Shown: positions 8,855-15,890 of the stretch, in pieces | Layout of the letters: each line of letters begins with the position of its first letter | Numbering within the stretch: position 1 is the first letter of the stretch | Assembly: GCF_019308285.1 (NCBI RefSeq) | Contig: NZ_WWEM01000002.1 | Location: 1 to 64,000 of the forward strand | Reading direction: 5' to 3' | Source of the DNA: Flavobacterium quisquiliarum | GTDB lineage: Bacteria; Bacteroidota; Bacteroidia; Flavobacteriales; Flavobacteriaceae | Length of the DNA: 64,000 nucleotides | Notes under the pieces: generated by a model | Database searches by the model: none | Told to the model about the DNA's origin: nothing | What the model saw: only the letters and a program-made list of their open reading frames with translations | Position numbers and translations under genes: made by a program

Positions 8855-8862
8855 TATCTTTG
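8855..8862 (+). promoter_or_regulatory. Promoter of the polyprenyl synthase gene, TATCTTTG
   Basis: TATCTTTG matches TAnnTTTG and lies 26 bp upstream of the chosen ATG. A TTG at 8827-8829 is a weak -33 candidate with a long 25-nt spacer. Its position inside an upstream extension of the open frame supports the downstream start at 8889. Confidence 0.6.
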
Positions 8863-8888
8863 AGGCTCGAAAATCAGAATTTAATTTT

Positions 8889-9863
8889 ATGCACGATATT
8901 AGTCAGTACCAGGATTTTTTTATTGATTATTTAAAAAAACAAAACATTCATAAAGAACCTGTAAACCTCTATGAGCCGATCGAATATATTTTAGGACTTG
9001 GAGGAAAACGCATCCGTCCAGTTTTAACTTTAATGGCGGCAGAAGTTTTTGATACTGATTATTCCGTTGCGCTTCCTGCCGCAATGGCTGTAGAAGTTTT
9101 TCATAATTTTTCTCTTGTTCATGATGATATAATGGACGATGCTCCTTTAAGAAGAGGGCAAGTAACGGTTCATGAAAAATGGAATTTAAACACTGGTATT
9201 CTTTCTGGTGATGCAATGCTGATTTTGGCGTATCAATACTTTGAACAATTCGAGCCAAATGTCTTTAGAAACTTAGCCAAATTATTCAGCAAAACCGCTC
9301 TTGAAGTTTGCGAAGGACAACAATGGGACGTAGATTTTGAAACTCGTAAAGATGTTACAATCCCTGAATATCTTAAAATGATTGAATACAAAACAGCTGT
9401 TTTAGTTGCCGCCGCCATGAAAATGGGCGCGATTGTAGCCAAAACATCTGAAAATGAAGCCGATTTAATCTACGATTTCGGATTGAATTTAGGTTTAGCT
9501 TTCCAATTACAGGACGATTATCTAGATGCTTTTGGCGACCCAGAAACTTTTGGCAAACAAGTTGGAGGCGATATAATCGAAAACAAAAAAACCTATTTAT
9601 ACCTAAAAGCTCTGGAATTTTCTTCAAAAGAAAAAGCTTCGGAATTAGAGCAATTATTTACTTTACAATTAGAAGATAATACCGAAAAAATAGAGACAGC
9701 CAAAGCTATTTTTAACGAATCAGGAGCTTCAAAAGCAACACAAGATGCTATCGAAGTGTATACTTTAAAAGCTTTTGAAACTTTGGAAAAAATGGAAATC
9801 AACGCTGAAAAGAAAAATGTTTTAAGAACTTTCGGCGAAAATTTAATGGGACGTAAAGTTTAG
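8889..9863 (+). CDS. Polyprenyl (isoprenyl diphosphate) synthase
   Basis: All-trans prenyl transferase that adds isopentenyl diphosphate to allylic diphosphates, feeding quinone side chains or other isoprenoids; cytoplasmic. The 324-residue protein has both aspartate-rich motifs, DDIMD (79-83) followed by APLRRG, and DDYLD (209-213), plus GGKRIRP (38-44) for diphosphate binding. The first motif lacks the two-residue insert typical of bacterial FPP synthases, and a Phe sits five residues before it. This fits a geranylgeranyl or longer product, but chain length cannot be fixed by eye. I chose ATG 8889 because the -7 promoter box lies inside the 14-codon extension. The next gene starts 69 bp downstream after a heptamer array. 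Confidence 0.93.
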   Translation: MHDISQYQDFFIDYLKKQNIHKEPVNLYEPIEYILGLGGKRIRPVLTLMAAEVFDTDYSVALPAAMAVEVFHNFSLVHDDIMDDAPLRRGQVTVHEKWNLNTGILSGDAMLILAYQYFEQFEPNVFRNLAKLFSKTALEVCEGQQWDVDFETRKDVTIPEYLKMIEYKTAVLVAAAMKMGAIVAKTSENEADLIYDFGLNLGLAFQLQDDYLDAFGDPETFGKQVGGDIIENKKTYLYLKALEFSSKEKASELEQLFTLQLEDNTEKIETAKAIFNESGASKATQDAIEVYTLKAFETLEKMEINAEKKNVLRTFGENLMGRKV

Positions 9864-9895
9864 TGTTCAGTATTCAGAAAAAAAGTATTCAGAAA

Positions 9896-9928
9896 AAAAT
9901 CTACAATCAGCAATCTAAAATCTAAAAT
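9896..9928 (+). repeat. Heptamer module A (4 x AAAATCT-like + AAAAT)
   Basis: Reads AAAATCT, ACAATCA, GCAATCT, AAAATCT, AAAAT: 33 bp, ending 4 nt before the ATG at 9933. It has the same 4x7+5 layout as the modules at nuoB and nuoE. A direct repeat of GTATTCAGAAAAAA lies just upstream. Confidence 0.7.
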
Positions 9929-9932
9929 AATT

Positions 9933-10286
9933 ATGTTTGTAGCACCCGTAAACACCGAATCATTACTAGCACAAGCGCAGGCAGAGACTTTATATCTAAA
10001 CTTAATTGAGCAGATTAATAAAGATTTTAATCTGGCTAATGAAGGAATCGATTTTCCGTTAAGCATTTCGCCCGACGAATTAAAAATTCAGCTTCACGAA
10101 AAAATCTACAGAATGATTCAGTACAAATTTGCTGAATATTTGAATCTGCTTTATATTATTGATGTTCCTGAAAACGAAATCAAACAACTTGATGGATCAG
10201 ATTTGGTAATTCTAGCTGAGCAAGTTGCGTTTTTGATTTTAAAAAGAGAATGGCAGAAGGTCTGGTTTAGAAATTATTATAAATAA
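9933..10286 (+). CDS. Conserved-looking hypothetical protein, 117 aa
   Basis: I do not recognise a named family. The 117-residue protein has no signal peptide or membrane segment and looks like a small helical cytoplasmic protein. It opens with MFVAPVNTESLLAQAQAETL and has a middle stretch with ISPDELKIQLHEKIYRMI. It ends basic and aromatic (KREWQKVWFRNYYK). It follows the polyprenyl synthase by 69 bp on the same strand and may be co-transcribed. Codon use resembles its neighbours, so it is very likely a real gene. Its leader holds heptamer module A, also found before nuoB and nuoE. Confidence 0.82.
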   Translation: MFVAPVNTESLLAQAQAETLYLNLIEQINKDFNLANEGIDFPLSISPDELKIQLHEKIYRMIQYKFAEYLNLLYIIDVPENEIKQLDGSDLVILAEQVAFLILKREWQKVWFRNYYK

Positions 10287-10292
10287 AGAAAC

Positions 10293-10871
10293 TTAATTAG
10301 TCATCAAAATACTATAGCTCTCAGGATGCACTATTTTTTTTAATTTATCTAATTCATCAAAAAGCCCAAAATATTGTGTATCAATTTTACTTCCAATAAT
10401 TTGGAAACGAGCGCATTTGAAGCAAATTTTTGCTATTCCAACTGTCTTTTCTTTCTTTTTAAAAATAAAAATATCACGGTATTCGGGAACACATGCATAT
10501 CCACTCATTTGTAGAGAATCTTTTTCACTAAATATATCCTCAATATCCCTTTGCTGTTTGCCAGACAATTCAGACTTCTTGTAATTGTGACTTATTAAGG
10601 TTTTTTCAAAATCTTTTTTAGGAATACTATCAGGGAAATATCCCATAAATAAACTTTCAAACTCTTTCTCTTTTTTTGATTTTTTACTTTTTTCTCCAGA
10701 AATAATTATGCTATCAAGAGTATAATTCACAAAATAATGATCAATTTTATCCACATCAAAAAAAGGTCGTAACTCTTTCTTTAAAACCTTCTCATTATTG
10801 ACTTCTGCTATTTTAGAGTTATTACAACTCGTAAACACAATGACAATAAGTATAAAAATATATCTTTTCAA
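10293..10871 (-). CDS. Hypothetical lipoprotein, 192 aa
   Basis: Unrecognised. The N-terminus (MKRYIFILIVIVFTSCNNSK) is a lipoprotein signal with the lipidated cysteine at about residue 16, so it should be membrane-anchored outside the cytoplasm. The rest is Lys/Glu-rich and soluble, with a CFKC pair (CFKCARFQIIGSK) near residue 153 and a run of charged residues (GEKSKKSKKEKEFE) about 58-71. It is convergent with the 117-aa gene (6 bp apart) and upstream, on the same strand, of no obvious partner. Function cannot be proposed. Confidence 0.8.
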   Translation of the reverse strand: MKRYIFILIVIVFTSCNNSKIAEVNNEKVLKKELRPFFDVDKIDHYFVNYTLDSIIISGEKSKKSKKEKEFESLFMGYFPDSIPKKDFEKTLISHNYKKSELSGKQQRDIEDIFSEKDSLQMSGYACVPEYRDIFIFKKKEKTVGIAKICFKCARFQIIGSKIDTQYFGLFDELDKLKKIVHPESYSILMTN

Positions 10872-10941
10872 TTTTTTCGGATTTTAAAACCTTAGAATCT
10901 TAGCATCTCAGCCCCAATAACTATCAGGGTAGCAACTTAGA

Positions 10942-11493
10942 TTAAAAATATACTCTCACAAAAGGCATAAATCCAGACCCATAAAGGCTTTTATTAGGAT
11001 TATACAAAACATCGTAACGGGCTCCAATAGTAACATTTCCTGTTCTGTAACCAGCGCCTAGATATAAAGCAGTGTTCCAATAACTATCAGAAAAAGCGGG
11101 TCTGTTTATATTCGAATCATATCTCGTATCTATTCTAACTTGTTCTAACTCCGCCGATAATTGAATTTCCGGAATCGGATTTACGAGTCCAATTAAACTT
11201 CCTCCATAAACGTACGATTCATAATAATTTCTTGAATTTAAATAACCAAACTGCAATCCAACCCCAACTGCAACAATTTCGTTGACGTTATAAATTGCAC
11301 TTGGCATGACAGAAATATCGGTATATCCGGAACCAAATCCTAACCCTAATCCACCTCCAAATTGAACTTTGTCCCAAAAGTGATTACTATTATCTATAAC
11401 ATATTTTTGCTGTCCTGAGACATTCGTTGAAAATAAAACAGCCAAAATCACAAAAAAGAAATTGAAAACGATTGAAATTTGATTTTTCTTCAT
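10942..11493 (-). CDS. Outer-membrane beta-barrel protein, 183 aa
   Basis: Small outer-membrane protein with an N-terminal signal (residues 1 to about 27, ending VSGQ). It then has alternating aromatic/glycine strands (FGGGLGLGFGSGYTDISV, IVAVGVGLQFGYL, TALYLGAGYRTG) and a C-terminal aromatic residue (MPFVRVYF) typical of barrel insertion signals. It is divergent from sucA, 116 bp apart. Relatives next to sucA in flavobacteria have sometimes been named alpha-ketoglutarate decarboxylase from that neighbourhood; nothing in this sequence supports an enzyme. Role unknown, perhaps structural or a porin-like barrel. Confidence 0.85.
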   Translation of the reverse strand: MKKNQISIVFNFFFVILAVLFSTNVSGQQKYVIDNSNHFWDKVQFGGGLGLGFGSGYTDISVMPSAIYNVNEIVAVGVGLQFGYLNSRNYYESYVYGGSLIGLVNPIPEIQLSAELEQVRIDTRYDSNINRPAFSDSYWNTALYLGAGYRTGNVTIGARYDVLYNPNKSLYGSGFMPFVRVYF

Positions 11494-11516
11494 AGTTAAC
11501 GTTTATTTTAACAAAT

Positions 11517-11528
11517 TTTTACGTAAAA
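11517..11528. promoter_or_regulatory. Palindrome TTTTACGTAAAA in the divergent promoter region
   Basis: A perfect 12-bp palindrome, TTTTACGTAAAA, is followed by a second ACGTAAAA (11531-11538). It lies between the barrel-protein gene and the sucA -7 box at 11566, a reasonable place for an activator or repressor site. The binding protein is unknown. Confidence 0.4.
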
Positions 11529-11565
11529 GTACGTAAAAAAAAGATTTAAATAAATGTGATTGTTG

Positions 11566-11573
11566 TACTTTTG
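11566..11573 (+). promoter_or_regulatory. sucA promoter, -7 box TACTTTTG
   Basis: TACTTTTG matches TAnnTTTG, 36 bp upstream of the chosen sucA ATG (11610). It lies within the upstream extension of the open frame, which argues against the earlier start at 11556. Confidence 0.65.
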
Positions 11574-11609
11574 CCTTTCTATATAACAAAAAGTATATTC
11601 ACTCATATT

Positions 11610-14384
11610 ATGGATAGGTTTTCATTTTTAAACGCAGCGCATACCGAGTTTTTTGCACAATTATACGATCAATATTTAGTTAACCCAGACAGCGTTGAGC
11701 CTAGCTGGAGAAGTTTCTTTCAAGGTTTTGACTTTGGACAAACAACTTATAACGACGAAAATCCAGTGCAAACCATCGTTGAGTACGTGACTAGCGACAA
11801 CACAGATTACAGTCAAGTTTCAGAAAAACTAAAAAAAGAATTCAACGTTCTTAAATTAATTGACGGATACCGTACGCGCGGGCATTTATTCACGAAAACA
11901 AATCCTGTTCGTGACCGTAGAACTTCATCTCCTACTTTGGATATCGAAAACTTCGGACTATCTGCAGCTGATCTTTCAACTGTTTTTGATGCTGCTCAAA
12001 CCATCGGAATGCAGCCATCTTCTTTACAAGATATCGTAAACCGTCTTAAAGCTATTTACTGCCAGCATATTGGTATTGAATATATGTATATTAGAAATCC
12101 TGGCGTTGTAAAATGGATTCAGGATAAATTGTCTGTAAATGTAAATCAGCCTAATTTCTCTACAGCAGAAAAGAAAACCATCTTAGATAAATTAAACGAA
12201 GCTGTTTCTTTTGAGAACTTCCTTCACACTAAATATGTGGGACAAAAACGTTTCTCATTAGAAGGTGGAGAATCTATCATCCCGGCTTTAGACGCTTTGA
12301 TCGAACAAGCTGCAGAAAAAGGTGTTGAACAATTCGTAATGGGAATGGCTCACCGTGGTCGTTTGAACGTTTTGGCAAACATCTTCGGAAAATCTACTCA
12401 AGATATTTTTGGTGAGTTTGACGGTAAAGATTACGATCAGGAATATTTTGACGGTGACGTAAAATACCACTTAGGCCTTACTGCCGACAGAAAAACAAGA
12501 TCTGGAAAAAGCATCAACATCAATTTAGCACCAAACCCTTCTCACTTAGAAACTGTTGGAGCTGTAATTGAAGGTATCACAAGAGCAAAACAAGATAAAT
12601 ATTATGCTGACGATTTCTCTAAAGTATTACCAATCGCCGTGCACGGAGATGCCGCAATCGCTGGTCAAGGTATTCTTTATGAAATCATTCAAATGGCACA
12701 ATTAGATGGTTACAAAACTGGAGGAACAATCCACATTGTAATCAACAACCAGGTTGGATTTACAACTAACTACTTAGACGCTCGTTCATCAACTTATTGT
12801 ACAGACGTTGCTAAAGTAACTTTATCTCCAGTATTACACGTAAATGCTGATGATGCTGAAGCTGTAGTACACGCTGTATCTTTTGCATTAGATTACAGAA
12901 TGCAGTTTGGACGTGACGTATTTATTGATTTATTAGGATATAGAAAATACGGTCATAACGAAGGTGATGAACCTCGTTTTACACAACCAGTTTTATACAA
13001 AATCATTGCTAAACACAAAAACCCAAGAGACATCTATGCTGAGAAGTTATTATCTGAAGGCGTAATCGATGCTTCTTATGTAAACGGTTTAGAAAAACAA
13101 TACAAATCTGCTTTAGAAGAAAACTTAGAAGCTTCTCGTAAAAAAGATTTGACCATCATTACTCCATTCATGAAAAACGAATGGGAAGGATTTGTTCAGG
13201 TAACTGATACACAAATGCTTCAAAAAGTAGATACTACTTTCGCTAAAGAAGGTTTAGATTCTATCATCAACACCATTTCAACTTTACCAGCTGACAAAAA
13301 GTTCATCAATAAGATCACTAAAATTGTTACAGACAGAAAAGTTGGATACGACAACAATACTCTTGACTGGGGAACTGCTGAAGCATTGGCTTACGGTTCT
13401 CTTTTAACAGAAGGATTTGATGTTCGTATTTCTGGTCAGGATGTTGAGCGTGGTACATTCTCTCACCGTCATGCTGTAGTTAAAGTTGAAGATTCTGAAG
13501 AAGAAGTGATTCTTTTAGATGCAATCGAAAACAAAAAAGGAAAATTCGGAGTATTCAACTCTTTATTATCTGAATATGGTGTTCTAGGTTTTGATTACGG
13601 ATATGCATTAGCAAACCCAAAAGCCTTAACAATCTGGGAAGCACAATTTGGAGATTTCTCTAACGGTGCTCAAATCATGATTGACCAATATATTTCTTGT
13701 GGAGAAGACAAATGGAACAACCAAAATGGTATCGTTTTATTATTGCCTCACGGATACGAAGGTCAAGGTGCTGAACACTCTTCTGCAAGAATGGAACGTT
13801 ACTTACAACTTTGTGCAAGACATAATATGTATGTTGCAGACTGTACAACTCCAGCAAACTTCTTCCACTTGTTGAGAAGACAAATGAAAACAAACTTCCG
13901 TAAACCATTGGTAGTTTTCTCTCCAAAAAGTTTGTTGCGTGATCCTAGATGCGTATCAACAGTTGAGGAATTAGCAACTGGAAGTTTCCAAGAAACAATT
14001 GACGATAATACAGTAGATAAAAAGAAAGTAAAAACTTTAGTTTTCTGTACTGGTAAATTCTATTATGATATTGTTGCAGAAAGAGAAAACAACGGAAGAA
14101 ATGATGTTGCAGTAGTTCGTATCGAACAATTATTCCCTTTCCCAATTGAGCAGATTAAAGAAATCATCGCAAAATATCCAAATGCAGATGATTATGTTTG
14201 GGCGCAAGAAGAGCCTAAAAATATGGGGGCTTACAGCTTTATGTTAATGAATTTTGATCTTGTAAAATGGAGATTAGCTTCATTAAAAGCATACTCTGCT
14301 CCTGCATCAGGAAGTTATACACGTGCAAAACGTCGTCACGCAGATGCAATTAGAATGGTATTCGATAAAAATTTATTCAGATAA
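11610..14384 (+). CDS. sucA: 2-oxoglutarate dehydrogenase E1 component
   Basis: Thiamine-diphosphate-dependent E1 of the 2-oxoglutarate dehydrogenase complex. It decarboxylates 2-oxoglutarate and passes the succinyl group to the lipoyl domain of SucB, in the TCA cycle. The 924-residue protein has the N-terminal E1 segment (FLNAAHTEFFAQLYDQYLVN, then PSWRSFFQGF), the GMAHRGRLNVLANI and NPSHLETVGAVIEG blocks, and the ThDP/Mg region HGDAAIAGQGILYEIIQ to INNQVGFTT. The transketolase-like second half has HRHAVVKVE and LPHGYEGQGAEHSSARMERY. I chose ATG 11610 because the promoter box precedes it and MDRFSFLNAAH matches the family start. SucB follows after 75 bp that contain a 32-bp palindrome. Confidence 0.97.
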   Translation: MDRFSFLNAAHTEFFAQLYDQYLVNPDSVEPSWRSFFQGFDFGQTTYNDENPVQTIVEYVTSDNTDYSQVSEKLKKEFNVLKLIDGYRTRGHLFTKTNPVRDRRTSSPTLDIENFGLSAADLSTVFDAAQTIGMQPSSLQDIVNRLKAIYCQHIGIEYMYIRNPGVVKWIQDKLSVNVNQPNFSTAEKKTILDKLNEAVSFENFLHTKYVGQKRFSLEGGESIIPALDALIEQAAEKGVEQFVMGMAHRGRLNVLANIFGKSTQDIFGEFDGKDYDQEYFDGDVKYHLGLTADRKTRSGKSININLAPNPSHLETVGAVIEGITRAKQDKYYADDFSKVLPIAVHGDAAIAGQGILYEIIQMAQLDGYKTGGTIHIVINNQVGFTTNYLDARSSTYCTDVAKVTLSPVLHVNADDAEAVVHAVSFALDYRMQFGRDVFIDLLGYRKYGHNEGDEPRFTQPVLYKIIAKHKNPRDIYAEKLLSEGVIDASYVNGLEKQYKSALEENLEASRKKDLTIITPFMKNEWEGFVQVTDTQMLQKVDTTFAKEGLDSIINTISTLPADKKFINKITKIVTDRKVGYDNNTLDWGTAEALAYGSLLTEGFDVRISGQDVERGTFSHRHAVVKVEDSEEEVILLDAIENKKGKFGVFNSLLSEYGVLGFDYGYALANPKALTIWEAQFGDFSNGAQIMIDQYISCGEDKWNNQNGIVLLLPHGYEGQGAEHSSARMERYLQLCARHNMYVADCTTPANFFHLLRRQMKTNFRKPLVVFSPKSLLRDPRCVSTVEELATGSFQETIDDNTVDKKKVKTLVFCTGKFYYDIVAERENNGRNDVAVVRIEQLFPFPIEQIKEIIAKYPNADDYVWAQEEPKNMGAYSFMLMNFDLVKWRLASLKAYSAPASGSYTRAKRRHADAIRMVFDKNLFR

Positions 14385-14400
14385 TAAAAAAATGTTTCAA

Positions 14401-14432
14401 GTTTCAATCCCGATAGCTATCGGGATTGAAAC
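14401..14432. repeat. Perfect 32-bp palindrome between sucA and sucB
   Basis: Left half GTTTCAATCCCGATAG and right half CTATCGGGATTGAAAC are exact reverse complements with no loop. The core CCCGATAGCTATCGGG is of the kind seen as a dispersed repeat in flavobacteria; a related shorter core (CCCGA..TCGGG) forms the cold-shock gene terminator at 26067. Within the sucA-sucB transcript it would form a strong hairpin without a U-run. Confidence 0.8.
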
Positions 14433-14459
14433 CATAAAAACCTTAAACAAAGAAATAAG

Positions 14460-15704
14460 ATGATTTTAGAAATGAAAGTCCCATCACCAGGGGAGTCAAT
14501 AAAAGAAGTTGAGATTGCAACTTGGTTAGTAAAAGACGGAGATTATGTAGAAAAAGATCAAGCAATTGCTGAAGTTGATTCAGATAAAGCTACTCTTGAA
14601 TTACCTGCTGAAATGAGCGGTGTAATTACACTAAAAGCTGAAGAAGGTGATACAGTAGCAGTTGGTGCTGTAGTTTGTTTAATTGATACAGATGCTGCAA
14701 AACCAGCAGGTGGCACATCAGAAGCTCCAGCAGCAGAGGCACCAAAAGCGGAAGCTCCTAAAGCTGAAGTAAAAGCTGAGGCTCCAAAGGCTGAACCAGC
14801 ACAAGCTCCTGCAGCCACAAGTTATGCAGCGGGAACTCCATCTCCAGCAGCAAGAAAAATATTAGACGAGAAAAATATTGCTCCAGCAACTGTAACAGGA
14901 ACTGGTAAAGGTGGAAGAATCACTAAAGATGATGCTGTAAACGCAGTGCCTTCTATGGGAACTCCAACTGGTGGAAGCCGTGGAACTGAGCGTACAAAAT
15001 TATCTATGTTACGTCGTAAAGTAGCAGAAAGATTAGTTTCAGCTAAAAATGAAACTGCTATGCTTACTACTTTCAACGAAGTAAACATGACGCCAATCAA
15101 CCAAATTCGTAATGAATACAAAGATGCGTTCAAAGCAAAACATGGTGGTCTTGGTTTAGGTTTCATGTCATTCTTTACAAAAGCAGTTACAAGAGCTTTA
15201 CAATTATACCCAGATGTTAACTCAATGATGGATGGTGACTACAAAATTGCTTATGATTTTGCTGATATCTCAATCGCAGTTTCTGGACCAAAAGGATTAA
15301 TGGTTCCTGTTGTTCGTAATGCTGAATTATTGACTTTCCGTGGAATTGAAGCTGAAATCAAAAGATTAGCATTGAGAGCTCGTGATGGTCAAATTACAGT
15401 TGACGATATGACTGGAGGAACTTTCACAATCACAAATGGTGGTGTTTTTGGAAGTATGTTATCTACTCCAATCATAAACCCTCCTCAATCAGGAATTTTA
15501 GGAATGCACAACATCATCGAGCGTCCAATCGCTGTTAATGGAAAAGTGGAAATTCACCCAATGATGTACGTTGCTCTTTCTTACGATCACAGAATTATCG
15601 ACGGACGTGAGTCAGTTGGTTTCTTAGTTGCTGTAAAAGAAGCTTTAGAAAACCCAGTAGAATTATTAATGAATGGCGATGCTAAACGTGCTTTAGAATT
15701 GTAA
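14460..15704 (+). CDS. sucB: 2-oxoglutarate dehydrogenase E2 (dihydrolipoyl succinyltransferase)
   Basis: Core succinyltransferase of the 2-oxoglutarate dehydrogenase complex, transferring succinyl from lipoate to CoA. The 414-residue protein has one lipoyl domain (residues 1-78) with the lipoylated lysine in DSDKATLE (K43). An Ala/Pro/Lys/Glu linker spans about 80-122 (repeats of EAPKAE). The E3/E1-binding domain is at about 125-165 ([14 protein letters not shown] to [12 protein letters not shown]). The catalytic domain ends in [16 protein letters not shown] with the active-site His and Asp. It follows sucA in the same orientation. The linker explains an Ala-rich opposite-strand shadow frame. 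A clear terminator follows. Confidence 0.97.
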   Translation: MILEMKVPSPGESIKEVEIATWLVKDGDYVEKDQAIAEVDSDKATLELPAEMSGVITLKAEEGDTVAVGAVVCLIDTDAAKPAGGTSEAPAAEAPKAEAPKAEVKAEAPKAEPAQAPAATSYAAGTPSPAARKILDEKNIAPATVTGTGKGGRITKDDAVNAVPSMGTPTGGSRGTERTKLSMLRRKVAERLVSAKNETAMLTTFNEVNMTPINQIRNEYKDAFKAKHGGLGLGFMSFFTKAVTRALQLYPDVNSMMDGDYKIAYDFADISIAVSGPKGLMVPVVRNAELLTFRGIEAEIKRLALRARDGQITVDDMTGGTFTITNGGVFGSMLSTPIINPPQSGILGMHNIIERPIAVNGKVEIHPMMYVALSYDHRIIDGRESVGFLVAVKEALENPVELLMNGDAKRALEL

Positions 15705-15731
15705 TCAGAATAATTTTTCACACATATATAA

Positions 15732-15764
15732 AACCTGTTCATTGATTTGAACAGGTTTTTTTGT
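15732..15764 (+). terminator. sucB terminator
   Basis: AAAACCTGTTC (15732-15742) pairs with GAACAGGTTTT (15751-15761) around an 8-nt loop and runs into TTTTTTT. A textbook intrinsic terminator 28 bp after the sucB stop. Confidence 0.9.
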
Positions 15765-15810
15765 TTTAATCAAATAACTTTTCTGATTAAAAATATATTT
15801 TTCAAAAAAC

Positions 15811-15825
15811 TATTTAGAATAAATA
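15811..15825. promoter_or_regulatory. Putative iron-responsive operator (TATTTA-GAA-TAAATA)
   Basis: TATTTA-GAA-TAAATA is an inverted repeat just upstream of the -33 box of the siderophore receptor gene. Its ATTTAGAAT (15812-15820) is repeated as the reverse complement, ATTCTAAAT, at 15879-15887 in the leader. A related AAATAATT-AG-AATTATTT lies upstream of the second PepSY gene. Fur control is inference from the iron context. Confidence 0.45.
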
Positions 15826-15832
15826 ACAATAA

Positions 15833-15864
15833 TTTGTTTTGTGTGAGTTCATAACTTACATTTG
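15833..15864 (+). promoter_or_regulatory. Siderophore receptor promoter (TTTG-N20-TACATTTG)
   Basis: TTTG (15833-15836), a 20-nt spacer and TACATTTG (15857-15864) match the Bacteroidota TTTG-N19-21-TAnnTTTG promoter closely, one of the best in the window. Inverted half-sites flank it on both sides. Confidence 0.8.
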
Positions 15865-15890
15865 CCTTATTAAAATCAATTCTAAATAAC

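Noticed and set aside
10942..11493. Alpha-ketoglutarate decarboxylase for the barrel protein beside sucA
   Set aside because: The sequence is a signal peptide plus beta-barrel strands; the enzyme name comes from neighbourhood only.
14558..14818. Ala-rich open frame opposite sucB
   Set aside because: It is the antisense shadow of the Ala/Pro/Glu/Lys linker of the E2 protein.
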